Source of the DNA: Rhodopirellula sp.
Lineage (GTDB): Bacteria > Planctomycetota > Planctomycetia > Pirellulales > Thermoguttaceae
DNA: 58,011 nt
NCBI GenBank assembly: GCA_012728855.1
Contig: JAAYEH010000182.1
Coordinates: 1 to 58,011, forward strand
Reading direction: 5' to 3'
Below the pieces are notes generated by a model that did not search any database, had not been told where the DNA came from, and worked only from the letters and a program-made list of their open reading frames with translations. Shown here piece after piece: positions 43,057 through 52,826 of the stretch. Numbering within the stretch: the first letter of the stretch is position 1; each line of letters begins with the position of its first letter. The translations under genes were made by a program, and so were the position numbers.

Positions 43057-46000
43057 ATGGCGATGGTGGGCGGCAGAGACAACTGGACGGGGGCACGTCT
43101 CGCCGAGGGACGGTACGAGATTACCAGGGTGCTGGGCGAAGGGGGGATGGGCTTCGTGTACGCCGCACGGGACCACTCCCTGAACGCGGACGTCGTGGTC
43201 AAAGTCCCGCGGCGCGCCATGCTCCAGGAAGACCCGCAGTTTGCGGCGCGCTTCCAGCGGGAAATCTCTGCGCTCGTGAAGCTCTCGCATCCCCACATCG
43301 TCGGCGTCCTGGACGTGGGAGAGCACGAGGGGTTGCCGTTCGCCGTCATGCAGTACCTGGACGGCGGAAGTCTCGATAACCGCCGACCGCGCGATAAAGA
43401 GGGGAAGCCGCGTCCGGTGGCTGTCGGGGGTCTGCGGGGATGGTTGGAGTACGTCGCCGACGCCCTCGACTTCATCCATGCGCAAGGCTACGTCCATCGG
43501 GACGTGAAGCCGGCGAACATCCTCTTCGACCGGCATAGGAACGTGTACCTCAGCGACTTCGGCATCGCCAAGGCATTGGCGGCCGAGGAAGGGCGGCAGG
43601 TGACGAGACTGACGGCGACGGGCATGGCACTCGGGACGCCGGAGTATATGGCGCCCGAGGTCATCATGGGGGAGAAATACGATGGCCGAGCGGATCAATA
43701 TGCCTTGGGGGTGATGGTGCATGAGCTATTGGCGGGCGATGCGCCGTTCCACGCCACCTCGCCGGCGATGCTGCTCGTGCGGCACACCACCGATCCGCCG
43801 CCGCCGCTCGAGTCGCTGGTGAAGGGGATTCCCGCGCATGCGTCTGATGCGGTGCTCAGGGCGATGGCGAAGAATCCGGCGGAGCGGTTTGAGAGTTGTC
43901 GGGTGTTTGTGGATTGCGTCGCCGGGGTTGCGCGACACGAGTTTTCTTCGGTTGGTGGTGCTGGGCACGCTGGGGTAAGGACCAAAGAGTCGGCGAGCGC
44001 CGAGACTCGCGGGTTGTCGCAGAGCGTGAACCCCACGGGACTGAACAAGACCCTCCCTGTGTCGGCAAGCACGTCTCGCAGCATTCAGGATTCGTCGCGA
44101 TGGGTGGAGACCATTGTCGAAAAGATTGGGGGAAAGCGTGGCAAAGGATTGCGTCAGACCCTTACAATCGGCGCGGCTGTAGTTGTAGTCGGTCTGCTGA
44201 TGCTCTTTCTTGCTGTACCAAGACCTTCTTCTACATCGGTGGAAAGCAAGGGGTACGTTGAGCGCGAAGAGATCCTGGCGAGACACGGCGAGAAAGAGAA
44301 AGAGGATCCGACGCCGGTTCGGATTGAGGTACGCCATGATAAGGTGAGTTCGTCAGATCGTCGGAATAAGGTAGTTGGCGAACCCACTGAGATCATCACG
44401 CTAACTTCTAAAAACCAGTTTAGGCATGCGACGGGGGTCAGAGAGGTCTCGCTCAGTGAGGATAGTCGCTTCTTAGGATCAGCGTCCGAAGATGGACAGG
44501 TGCGGATTTGGGACACAAGATCCGGAGAAGTCTCTCATTCTTTCGATGTAACTGCCACTGCCATATGTGGCGGCGACATAAGGTTTTCCCCAGACAATCG
44601 CTTCGCTGCAGTAGTCAACGGATCTGAGGTCGACCTATGGGACGTGAATTCAGGCATGAAGATACGTTCGATTGCCCCAGGCGTTCGCGTCGAGTGCATA
44701 GCGTTCAATCGAACGGGAGAAGTGTTGGCGGTCGGCGGTGCGGGGCGCGACTTAATATTGTACGATGCGAATACTGGTAGCGTTATGAAGAAACTGAGAG
44801 GACATAACGACGTTCTAGTTGTGGTCGCCTCGTTCGACAATAGTGATGACACCCTAGTTACAATTAGTATCAATGGTATAGTGACAGCGTGGAACACGAG
44901 TTCAGGCGAATTGATACATAGATTTGAGACGTATCACACATGGCGACGGAAATCACGTACTGGCCTGGTTTTTGCCTTCGCAATGAGTTCCGATGGGAAA
45001 AGGGTGGCTTGTGGCGGCGGGAACGAGGTCTGCCTGTGGGATGTACGTTCTGAAAAGCAGCTTAAGGTGCTCTCATGTCGTTCTGCAGGTTGCTGCGCCC
45101 TTAGCCGAGATGGTCGTCTATTGGCGCTCGAAGGTGGAGAGGACGAAAACAATATTGATCTTTGGAATGTGAAGACCGGCACGCAGTTGGCTCGTCTGGT
45201 AGGTCATAAAGCATCTGTCGGGAGCATAGCCTTCTCCAATGATGGCAAGTCGTTAGCTTCTGGCAGTGACGACAGTACGGTTCGAATTTGGGAATTGGAC
45301 ACCGACGTGATAGGGGCATCAAAAGACGATGTCCAACCGAGCCAGGCGTCGGCAGAAGCGAACACGATCGACTCGCCGGAATGGGACAGTCTGGCCAGAG
45401 GCACACCACCGGGAGCAATCGCGGCAATGGAGACACCCTACAGCAACCACGTCGCTGTTCGCGGGAACGGAGACATGTTGGCGAGCGTGGGCCGGGACAT
45501 GGAGATTCACCTGTACGATGCCGCAACGGGAAAGGAATTGAAGACGCTTTCGGGGCACACCGGGAACATCATCGAAGCGGACTTCAGTCCGGACGGGCTG
45601 ACTTTGGCATCCGCGTCTTATGATAAGACTTTGCGGTTGTGGGATGTTGAAACCGGGAAACAGCGGATCCTCATCAACTTACCGAACCTCGGCACGCAAC
45701 TGCGCTATGATCCAAAAGGCAGATTCATTGCAGTGGGGGTACATGAGCGGTCAGTCCTGCTTTACGAAGTTAAGACCAGAGATAGCTTTGAAATCTCCTA
45801 CAAGAATGATGGAGCGAGGTTCTCCTTCACACCAGACGGAACGGGCATTATGATCGGAGAAGGAAAGCAGGTGCGGCTCTGGGAACTGGCGAAACGTAGA
45901 GTCGTGCGAACGTACGATGGTCTTGATGCGGCGGTGTATTCCGTCGATGTTGGCCCTAAGGGACGTTTCGTTGCAGCCGGGGATAACAACGGCAAGGCAG

Positions 46001-46329
46001 TGGTCTGGGAGCTTGCGACGGGGGAGTTCCTGGGCAACCTCACCGGACACACGGGACGCCCTGAGAAGCCAGGCGGTGTCTGGAGCGCAACCTTTCAGAA
46101 AGGATCGGCGGAGTACTTGGTCACTGCGGATTATTCTGGGCTCATTATCGTTTGGGACATTCGAGGACTGCGGGATGGCAAGGGTGCCGTGGAATCAAGG
46201 CGTTGGAAAATGGGCGGGACAGGATCGCTCGTTTCTTCGCCGAGCGGGAAAACATTCTTTTTTACGCAGGAGTGCGGATCGCAAACGAAGACGCGGACAA
46301 CGGTCCTGCCCTTTGGCCGCGATAGCTAG
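43057..46329 (+). CDS. Membrane serine/threonine kinase with about 13 WD40 repeats
   Basis: A 1090-residue protein. Kinase 1-285: GEGGMG loop, Lys49, HRDVKPAN (147-154), DFG (167-169), GTPEYMAPEV. A membrane segment (about 367-386, LTIGAAVVVVGLLMLFLAV) follows. Then come 13 WD40-type blades (about 425-1070) with 'FS.DG..LASGS.D.TVRIW' patterns: seven in a first block ending near residue 755 (SLASGSDDSTVRIWELDTD), and six in a second, after a spacer of about 40 residues. The blades lie on the outer side, so the protein resembles a receptor with two propellers. It is probably a tandem-duplicated partner of the preceding kinase. GTGGGAGC precedes the ATG; a second Met two codons on is possible. 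All kinase residues are intact. Confidence 0.93.
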   Translation: MAMVGGRDNWTGARLAEGRYEITRVLGEGGMGFVYAARDHSLNADVVVKVPRRAMLQEDPQFAARFQREISALVKLSHPHIVGVLDVGEHEGLPFAVMQYLDGGSLDNRRPRDKEGKPRPVAVGGLRGWLEYVADALDFIHAQGYVHRDVKPANILFDRHRNVYLSDFGIAKALAAEEGRQVTRLTATGMALGTPEYMAPEVIMGEKYDGRADQYALGVMVHELLAGDAPFHATSPAMLLVRHTTDPPPPLESLVKGIPAHASDAVLRAMAKNPAERFESCRVFVDCVAGVARHEFSSVGGAGHAGVRTKESASAETRGLSQSVNPTGLNKTLPVSASTSRSIQDSSRWVETIVEKIGGKRGKGLRQTLTIGAAVVVVGLLMLFLAVPRPSSTSVESKGYVEREEILARHGEKEKEDPTPVRIEVRHDKVSSSDRRNKVVGEPTEIITLTSKNQFRHATGVREVSLSEDSRFLGSASEDGQVRIWDTRSGEVSHSFDVTATAICGGDIRFSPDNRFAAVVNGSEVDLWDVNSGMKIRSIAPGVRVECIAFNRTGEVLAVGGAGRDLILYDANTGSVMKKLRGHNDVLVVVASFDNSDDTLVTISINGIVTAWNTSSGELIHRFETYHTWRRKSRTGLVFAFAMSSDGKRVACGGGNEVCLWDVRSEKQLKVLSCRSAGCCALSRDGRLLALEGGEDENNIDLWNVKTGTQLARLVGHKASVGSIAFSNDGKSLASGSDDSTVRIWELDTDVIGASKDDVQPSQASAEANTIDSPEWDSLARGTPPGAIAAMETPYSNHVAVRGNGDMLASVGRDMEIHLYDAATGKELKTLSGHTGNIIEADFSPDGLTLASASYDKTLRLWDVETGKQRILINLPNLGTQLRYDPKGRFIAVGVHERSVLLYEVKTRDSFEISYKNDGARFSFTPDGTGIMIGEGKQVRLWELAKRRVVRTYDGLDAAVYSVDVGPKGRFVAAGDNNGKAVVWELATGEFLGNLTGHTGRPEKPGGVWSATFQKGSAEYLVTADYSGLIIVWDIRGLRDGKGAVESRRWKMGGTGSLVSSPSGKTFFFTQECGSQTKTRTTVLPFGRDS

Positions 46330-46488
46330 AGGATGGGCGAGAACATAGCGTTGCATCCGAAGATGGCTGTCGAGGATAATAGTCGGGTGCTTGGCATGGC
46401 TGGGTGCTGGGAGGGTTTCCTTTCCCCAACACGGAACTAGGCTAGGCACGGCGAAGAAATACCTGTCAGTGATGCAGAAGGAAAAGTC

Positions 46489-47448
46489 ATGAGCGGGACG
46501 CAGAAATGCCAGTATTGCAGCTTCTCTCCTTTGCCATACGGTGCGGACCGGTGTCCGCGCTGCGGGACAGAAATTGGCCGCGGAAACTCTGGAGGGAATG
46601 AGACATCGGAAGGAACACGTCTGGAATCGGTGGAAGATGTCCGGCGCTGGGTGGAACAGGAACGGTCTCGCCCCGCGAAGCAGGCGGCGACGCAGCAAAG
46701 AACGGAGGCACCGGAAGATTCGGCAATGCCGTTTCGTCCGATCCGCCGGGCGCCGATGGCGTTGCTCTGCGTCGTTGACGACGGCGGGGACGGGGGTGAA
46801 TGGTTCCGCATTCGGGGCCCGGAGATTGTCGTTGGCCGGGATGAAGGCGACATCCGAATTCCGCAGGATAACGCACTCTCCGGGCGTCATTTCAAACTGG
46901 CTCGCATATCGACCAACGGGCGATTCACGTGGCAACTGACGGATCTCCAGAGCACGAACGGCACTTTTGTTCGTGTGGCAGCGGCGCTGCTGCAGGATGA
47001 GCAGGAGATTCTCATTGGAAGCCGCCGCTTTCGGTTCGAGGCGCCGCGTTTAGATCGTTCAGACGAAATGGCTTCTGCTTCTTCACAAGGCTCGCCGGCG
47101 CGGAAGACTACTCAGGGATGGCAAACGCTATCCGCCAGCAGCCTGGGGCCGGCGACTGCCACGTTGGTCGAACTAACGGCGGGGGGAGAAGGTCGGCGGA
47201 TTGCGTTGAGAGACAGAGAACAATGGATCGGCGCTGATGGCGGACGATGTACTGTGATTGTGAGTGACGATCCGTTCGTGAGCAAACAGCACGCTAAACT
47301 GTTCTGTGACGACAAAGGGCGCTGGAACGTCAAAGACGGAAAGTCGCGGAACGGAACATGGCTTCGAGTCCAACAGATCCAAATTAGGAGCACCGCTGAA
47401 CTTCAGGCGGGTGAACAGCGTTTCTTGGTGAGGATATTCCAATCGTGA
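46489..47448 (+). CDS. Zinc-ribbon protein with two FHA domains
   Basis: A 319-residue protein without membrane segments. Residues 7-25 hold a zinc-ribbon pair (CQYC...CPRC). A basic/helical linker follows, then FHA 1 (about 100-190; IVVGRDEGD, SGRHF, STNGTF) and FHA 2 (about 228-319; WIGADGGR, SKQHAKL, SRNGTW). FHA domains bind phosphothreonine, so this is a natural reader of the two kinases upstream. The ATG at 46489 is preceded by AAGGA. Its stop overlaps the next start (GTGA), so the two FHA genes are coupled. Confidence 0.9.
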   Translation: MSGTQKCQYCSFSPLPYGADRCPRCGTEIGRGNSGGNETSEGTRLESVEDVRRWVEQERSRPAKQAATQQRTEAPEDSAMPFRPIRRAPMALLCVVDDGGDGGEWFRIRGPEIVVGRDEGDIRIPQDNALSGRHFKLARISTNGRFTWQLTDLQSTNGTFVRVAAALLQDEQEILIGSRRFRFEAPRLDRSDEMASASSQGSPARKTTQGWQTLSASSLGPATATLVELTAGGEGRRIALRDREQWIGADGGRCTVIVSDDPFVSKQHAKLFCDDKGRWNVKDGKSRNGTWLRVQQIQIRSTAELQAGEQRFLVRIFQS

Positions 47449-48851
47449 GAATCCAACTGCAAGTCAGGCCTTCTCCGAACGAATCATTTGTTTGGGACCA
47501 TCCAGGCCCGCAAATTCAGATTGGCCGTGCATCAGACTGTACGCTCCTTTTCAGTGGCCAGGCTGCAGAGACTGTCTCGTCGCATCATGCGTCGATTGAA
47601 CTCGGCGTCGGAGGAGCCTTTCTGCGGGATCTGAATTCCACAAACGGCACACTGTGCAACGGGACGTCCGTCAGGCAGTTGATACCTCTGCGGGTAGGAG
47701 ATCAGGTTCAACTGGGAAAAGGCGGCCCCCGGCTGGAGGTGCTGACAATCGACTTGGCTCAGGCTGCGTCGTCGAATGTTGTGTCTGGCCCCGCACAGAA
47801 ATCCGGCACGAATACCCCAGCGGAATCCGGAGCGTCGCGCGAGAGTGCTGCCCCAGAGGGAGGAGCGCAGGCCGCGAGAGATCCCGCGACAATGCAGATG
47901 TTCGTCGCGACGATGGAACGACAGAACCGACAGACGCTGTACTTGGTCGGGAGTGCAGCGATGGTAATTCTGGCGACCGTGTTTGGCATTTTTATGATTC
48001 TCGCGAAACAGGACAGTTCGGAGCCGACAAAGTCCGAGGTGGCGGCCTCCACCATACCTCCTGCCATACCTCCAGTGGCTCCGGGACCGATACCTGCGCC
48101 CGCTGGTCCGGCGTCGCCCAAAACGGTGCCGCCGGCAGGTTCCGGGGAGCAACCTGCGACGAAAGCCGTTGACCTCCAGCAGGTGGCGGCTTCCTATGAG
48201 CAGTCGGTCGTGTGGTTGGGGGTGGAGGCGCGATCCGAGACGGCGGGAGTGTATCGTTTCCCGTTCTGCACCGGTTGGATCATACGACCGGATTGCGTGG
48301 CGACTACCGCCGATCAGATCGATTTTCTCGACGGGCAACAGAAGCGGCCTGGTCTGCGTGTTTTCGTGTACTACGATTCAATGCCCGAGAAGGTGATCTA
48401 CGTGAAACAGTTGAAGGTCCACGGCAAGTACAATCGGCAGGACGGCGGAGCGGAAACGAGCAGGCATTATAATACGGGCATTGCCATCTTGGAGCGGAGT
48501 CTTCCCGTGTCAAGCCTTCCTGTTGTGGAAAGAAAGGACTTGGGAAGCAAGGTGGGCAGGGGCACGCAGGTTATTGCGGTCGGATACGCGCTGACTGAGT
48601 CGATCCAGAAGAACCCCATGGACCCGGCAAGCCCGCCGACCCGCCTTTCTAAGATCGGAAGAATTGCTGGGGCGGATGTCGCGAGCAGTGCGATCGATTT
48701 TCCGCGACGAGTCTTGGAAATAGACGCTGTAGAGGGAATGGACGGAGCCCCGCTGTTCGGCGCAGACGGCAAGGTGATAGGAACATTGCGAACAATGGAC
48801 CGAAAGGTCTATGGAGTCTTGTCCGTAACGGTTTCAGACATGGTTGAGTGA
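47445..48851 (+). CDS. FHA-membrane segment-trypsin-like pseudoprotease
   Basis: A 468-residue protein. FHA domain (about 10-110; IQIGRASDC, SSHHASI, STNGT), low-complexity linker, one membrane segment (163-185, TLYLVGSAAMVILATVFGIF), a Pro-rich stretch and a C-terminal domain of the HtrA/trypsin fold (about 255-468). The fold's catalytic positions appear changed: where HtrA proteins have 'VVTTAHV' this reads CVATTADQI (His to Asp), and the Ser block 'G.SGGP' reads GMDGAPLF (Ser to Asp). It is therefore probably a ligand-binding pseudoprotease outside and a phosphothreonine reader inside. The start is GTG at 47445 overlapping the upstream stop. Confidence 0.85.
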   Translation: MRIQLQVRPSPNESFVWDHPGPQIQIGRASDCTLLFSGQAAETVSSHHASIELGVGGAFLRDLNSTNGTLCNGTSVRQLIPLRVGDQVQLGKGGPRLEVLTIDLAQAASSNVVSGPAQKSGTNTPAESGASRESAAPEGGAQAARDPATMQMFVATMERQNRQTLYLVGSAAMVILATVFGIFMILAKQDSSEPTKSEVAASTIPPAIPPVAPGPIPAPAGPASPKTVPPAGSGEQPATKAVDLQQVAASYEQSVVWLGVEARSETAGVYRFPFCTGWIIRPDCVATTADQIDFLDGQQKRPGLRVFVYYDSMPEKVIYVKQLKVHGKYNRQDGGAETSRHYNTGIAILERSLPVSSLPVVERKDLGSKVGRGTQVIAVGYALTESIQKNPMDPASPPTRLSKIGRIAGADVASSAIDFPRRVLEIDAVEGMDGAPLFGADGKVIGTLRTMDRKVYGVLSVTVSDMVE

Positions 48852-48930
48852 GGGCCTGCCCAGAACCTGTGGCGAGAAGTTGCGAAAGGCTTTCGCAGAT
48901 TGACGAGCTGCAAATCAAGGGGGAAGACCG

Positions 48931-50814
48931 ATGATGGCGAAGAAGAAGGCTTATCCACTTGGCGGGATGTGGCTGATCATTAGCATAGCAATTGCTTTTG
49001 GGATGGGGAATGCTGCAAAAGCTATTGATCCAGATACCTATGAAATCTTCCTCCGGACAATAGAGCAGGGAGCAAAGGTGTTGGACTCGGTGGCGGAGAA
49101 ACAACGACTGGATGTTCTCCAGTTGGCCTTGGAGCTTGACAAGGAGCAGCGTCAAGCTGCCAAGGATGAACGCCAGATAATTGAAGGTCGGATCAAGAAG
49201 CTCCAACTGCAGGTCGAACAGAAGCAGTGGGCGCTCAGCCAGTTCGAGGTCGGCGAGCGGCAATTGATTCCACAGTCCTCCGCTGTTCCAAACCATATGA
49301 AGCATTGGGCGAGAGCGCGCGACATAACGAAGGAGCAGTTTCTGAACTACCCGGAAAAATCGCGAGGAGCAATTAAGTCTGGCCGTGCTCTCAACTTCTT
49401 CCTTGACGCATGCGGGCCAACCGCCCTGGATCACCAAGTTTACCGGGAGCAGTTGGGTGCTGTTTCGAATATGATTGTTCTCACTGCAAACGATGAGTCC
49501 GCTACTGAGGCTCGTAGCCGTCAGGAGAAGAACATGCGGACGTTGGGTATGGACCCCGAAGGCATCAATATTCGTTTGGCGTTGTTGGATGAAATACGTG
49601 GGCCGAGAATGCTTACGGGCGTGGAATTGAGCAAGGTGATCGTTCAGCAGGGATTGACGGGGTACGCACTGAAGTCGCGATTGAATGAGGGGCCCCTACC
49701 GCTGGACTGGCCGGAAGAGATACGGTCAGACCCGGGGTACGCGCCACATTGCAAGGCTATTGAAACGGCGAAGCAAGACGCGATTAAGCAGCTCAGTTAT
49801 GAGGGGGGCATTCCTTTGAGCGTTCAACGGACCCTCATGACGGAAGCCGATGCTCTGTACCGTCTGTGCGAATACAACGCACGTGAGCATTTCAGCCGTC
49901 TCAGAGAAGGAACATCCAGCGATGCGACACGAGGGCTGCGATTTACCGTGGCTAAGCGATTCCTGAAGGAATTTCGCGGAGGCATCAGCCGATTCGTGGC
50001 GGCACGAGATCCCAGCGATATTCAGAGCACCATATTCCCGCCTTCTGGCGGCAAGGCTTCTGTAGACGAACTCATGGCTTTTATGAGCCGCCATGGGTTG
50101 CGATTCGCCGAGGCGGATTACTCTGCAGAGCCAGTGTATGAACTATTATATCGGCAGATGTGCAAGTACTACGTGGACCTGTATGGCCTTTACTTGGCAG
50201 TGGAAAGCGAGGAGCAGAAAATCGCGCTGAATGAACAGCAAGTCCAAAAGCTTATGAACCGTGAATTCGAGAAGTTCACCGACCCGAATCAAACGAGTTC
50301 ACTTGTGGGGCACGGTGGTGGGGGCGGCCTCCTTAACATCTTGGAAAAAGTTGCACGAGGCGCCACAGAGGCGCGCGATACTATTGTAGCGGTTAGAGAC
50401 GTTATGAACGTGATGTCCCCGAACTCCAATACATCGCCGGCAACGCCTTCGGGCTCATCTACAGGGGCAGCTCAGCAGGCAAGAGAGGCGGCACGCGCCG
50501 AGTCAGCCGAGCAATACACTGGATCTGGTGCAGAAGTCCAGACCTATCACGGTGAGAAAGTGGAACGCGAAACGTTGTTTGGCAAGAGGTGGCTGCTGCA
50601 GATCAGCGCAACCATCAGGATTAGACGTGATGGAATATACACAGTAACCGGCGGCTACTACAAGAAGGGTGAATTTCACCGTGGGGGCTTCTACGGAACA
50701 GAATACTATACCACAAAAACAATTAGGGGTGTCAAAGGAGACCAAATTGAGGTCGTCTTGGATATCCCCGCCTCCCCGCCATGGAATAGCACGATTCACG
50801 TTGAGGTTGAATAG
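48931..50814 (+). CDS. Exported helical/coiled-coil protein of unknown function
   Basis: A 627-residue protein with a signal peptide (GGMWLIISIAIAFGMGNAAKA). Residues about 60-110 (RQAAKDERQIIEGRIKKLQL...) form a coiled coil. The middle (130-470) is helical with no named domain. A Gly-rich linker (LVGHGGGGGLL) and an Ala/Ser/Thr-rich part precede a C-terminal beta-rich module (KRWLLQISATIRIRRDG..., YYKKGEFHRGGFYGTEYYTTK). GGGGGAAG stands eight bases before the ATG. It lies 79 bp after the pseudoprotease gene and probably belongs to the same block as its outer, secreted component. Confidence 0.75.
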   Translation: MMAKKKAYPLGGMWLIISIAIAFGMGNAAKAIDPDTYEIFLRTIEQGAKVLDSVAEKQRLDVLQLALELDKEQRQAAKDERQIIEGRIKKLQLQVEQKQWALSQFEVGERQLIPQSSAVPNHMKHWARARDITKEQFLNYPEKSRGAIKSGRALNFFLDACGPTALDHQVYREQLGAVSNMIVLTANDESATEARSRQEKNMRTLGMDPEGINIRLALLDEIRGPRMLTGVELSKVIVQQGLTGYALKSRLNEGPLPLDWPEEIRSDPGYAPHCKAIETAKQDAIKQLSYEGGIPLSVQRTLMTEADALYRLCEYNAREHFSRLREGTSSDATRGLRFTVAKRFLKEFRGGISRFVAARDPSDIQSTIFPPSGGKASVDELMAFMSRHGLRFAEADYSAEPVYELLYRQMCKYYVDLYGLYLAVESEEQKIALNEQQVQKLMNREFEKFTDPNQTSSLVGHGGGGGLLNILEKVARGATEARDTIVAVRDVMNVMSPNSNTSPATPSGSSTGAAQQAREAARAESAEQYTGSGAEVQTYHGEKVERETLFGKRWLLQISATIRIRRDGIYTVTGGYYKKGEFHRGGFYGTEYYTTKTIRGVKGDQIEVVLDIPASPPWNSTIHVEVE

Positions 50815-50898
50815 ACATCGCAGAAATGAAGAGCGACGTTTAGAGAGAACCAATGCACCATATTTTGTTCCGAGGAGCCATCTATCAGCGGTACTGGT

Positions 50899-51666
50899 GT
50901 GCTATACCTCTTGCTGATGCGATACCTTGTCTGGCGTTTGGCGAAATTCATCCTCCCGACCGCGGGCCGCGTCACCGAAGTCAGTCAACAACGCGTCAAG
51001 CTGACCCTCTGCCGCATGGATGGAATCAAGCAGGGGGACCGGCTCACGGCTCGCCGTTCGAGCGATGCGACGAGCGGCGAGTTGTCCGCCTCCGAAATGG
51101 TGTTGCCGCATGAGTTGATCGTGACGGAGACTACGGACGTCGATTCATTGGCAAACGTCGAGCGGCTGGAAGGAGTGGAGTCTCAGGAAACGCTCGCCAT
51201 CGAAGTCGGCGACATCGTGCATCGCCGGCCCGCGCGGAGGATTGTCGTCGGTGTGCTCAAACCGCGCGTCGACATGAATGCCGCACTAAGTGTTGGAATG
51301 CAACGAAGCAAGACGCGGGCCAGCGACTATACCGACCTCGAAGAGGCAACCCAGTGGGTCGGCGATCAACTGAGCCAGATGCTGCAGAATGCAATGGTCC
51401 GTTTGCGACTAGCCGTCGTCGAACGAAGCGCGCTGCAGGCCGTCGTCGACCAGCAGAAGAACGAGAATTTCGACACCAATCCGGCGCTGGCAGTCGATAT
51501 CGGCCGAGTTACCGGGGCCACGCACGTGATTCTCGGCGATGTCTCGCCGGGTCTTTACAATGAAATGCGCGTGGGATTGCGAGTGGTCGAGGTGGATACC
51601 GGAATGGTTATGGAGCAGATTAACTTCAAGTTCAAACGCGCACAGTTCGAAGGCTGGGTTCCGTAG
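50899..51666 (+). CDS. CsgG/FlgO-like lipoprotein-family envelope protein
   Basis: A 255-residue protein whose C-terminal half matches the CsgG family: LSQMLQNAMVRLRLAVVERS, QAVVDQQKNENFDTNP, IGRVTGATHVILGDVSPG. CsgG forms the outer-membrane curli export pore; related FlgO/LpoB-type proteins support envelope structures. The N-terminal part (LPTAGRVTEVSQQRVKLTL, GIKQGDRLTARR) is a FlgT-like beta module. No lipobox was found. The start is unclear: GTG 50899 has no ribosome site and the frame stays open upstream. It ends the block with the kinases and FHA proteins. Confidence 0.75.
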   Translation: MLYLLLMRYLVWRLAKFILPTAGRVTEVSQQRVKLTLCRMDGIKQGDRLTARRSSDATSGELSASEMVLPHELIVTETTDVDSLANVERLEGVESQETLAIEVGDIVHRRPARRIVVGVLKPRVDMNAALSVGMQRSKTRASDYTDLEEATQWVGDQLSQMLQNAMVRLRLAVVERSALQAVVDQQKNENFDTNPALAVDIGRVTGATHVILGDVSPGLYNEMRVGLRVVEVDTGMVMEQINFKFKRAQFEGWVP

Positions 51667-51701
51667 AATCGACCTCAAACGCTAACCGAAGGAAGAATCC
51701 G

Positions 51702-52826
51702 GTGCATGATCCTCGCTTTGAAAAGCTCGCCGATGTGTTGGTCCGCTATTCCACCCGCATCCGTGCCGGCGACCTGGTACGGTTGTCCGGGTCGCCGGTT
51801 GCCAGGCCGTTGCTGGTCGCACTCTACCGCGCGGTGATCCGCGCCGGCGGTCATCCGTTGGTGCAGATGGCGCCCGACGAGTGCGCCGAGATCAAATTGG
51901 AGGAGGCCGGCGAGGACCAACTCCGCTTCGAAGATCCGATCGAGCTGTATATGGTCGAAAGAATCGACGCTTCGATCGGCATCTGGGGGCAGGACAACAC
52001 GAAGTCGCTCAGCGGCACGGACCCGAAACGGCAGGCCATCGTCAGCCAGGCACGAAAGAAATACCTCGACCGATTTCTGCAACGGGCTTCCCAGGGAGAA
52101 CTCCGCTGGGTCGGCACTCAACTACCCTGCCATTCCGCCGCTCAGGACGCGCAGATGTCGCTGGCTGCCTACGAGCGATTCGTCTACCAGGCGGGCTTGC
52201 TCGACATGGCGGATCCGGCGGCTGCCTGGGGCGAGATCAGCCGGCGGCAGCAGAAAGTGGCCGACTACCTCAACGCCGTGGAGGAAATCCGCTTCATTAC
52301 CCCGCAGGGCACCGATGTGACGCTTGGCGTCGCCGGTCGCCGCTGGATCAATTGCGACGGACACGAGAATTTTCCTGACGGCGAGGTCTTCACCGGCCCG
52401 ATCGAGGATGCGACGGACGGCGTTGTTCACTACAGCTTCCCGGCAGTCCACGGGGGCCGTGAGGTCGATGGCATCCGTCTCACCTTCCAAGCCGGGCGGG
52501 TCGTCGACGCCTCGGCCGCCAAAGGGGAAGAGTTTCTCTTTGCCATGCTCGACCAGGACGCCGGCGCGCGAATCCTCGGCGAAATCGCGCTGGGCACCAA
52601 CTATGCGATTCGACAATACACCAAGAACACGCTCTTCGACGAGAAGATCGGCGGAACCTTTCACGCGGCCGTCGGCGCCGCCTATCCGGAAACCGGCGGC
52701 AAGAACCAGTCGGGGCTCCACTGGGACATGGTCTGCGATCTCCGCGAGGGCGGAAAAGTCTTTGCCGATGGCAAGCTCATTGCGGAAAACGGCCGCTTCC
52801 TCGATCCCGACTGGCCGCAACCTTGA
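51702..52826 (+). CDS. M29-family aminopeptidase
   Basis: A 374-residue metallo-aminopeptidase of the thermophilic aminopeptidase (AmpS/M29) type, cytoplasmic by the lack of a signal. Blocks: VLVRYSTRIRAGDLVRLSG, DECAEIKLE region, IDASIGIWGQDNTKSLSG, LPCHSAAQDAQMSLAAYERFVY, PDGEVFTGPIEDATDGVVHY (metal-binding Glu), GARILGEIALGTNYAIRQY, IGGTFHAAVGAAYPETGGKN and GLHWDMVCDLR (metal-binding His/Asp). GTG at 51702 with AAGGAAG upstream. It is only 35 bp after the CsgG-like gene, but its housekeeping role makes a link to that block doubtful. Confidence 0.93.
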   Translation: MHDPRFEKLADVLVRYSTRIRAGDLVRLSGSPVARPLLVALYRAVIRAGGHPLVQMAPDECAEIKLEEAGEDQLRFEDPIELYMVERIDASIGIWGQDNTKSLSGTDPKRQAIVSQARKKYLDRFLQRASQGELRWVGTQLPCHSAAQDAQMSLAAYERFVYQAGLLDMADPAAAWGEISRRQQKVADYLNAVEEIRFITPQGTDVTLGVAGRRWINCDGHENFPDGEVFTGPIEDATDGVVHYSFPAVHGGREVDGIRLTFQAGRVVDASAAKGEEFLFAMLDQDAGARILGEIALGTNYAIRQYTKNTLFDEKIGGTFHAAVGAAYPETGGKNQSGLHWDMVCDLREGGKVFADGKLIAENGRFLDPDWPQP

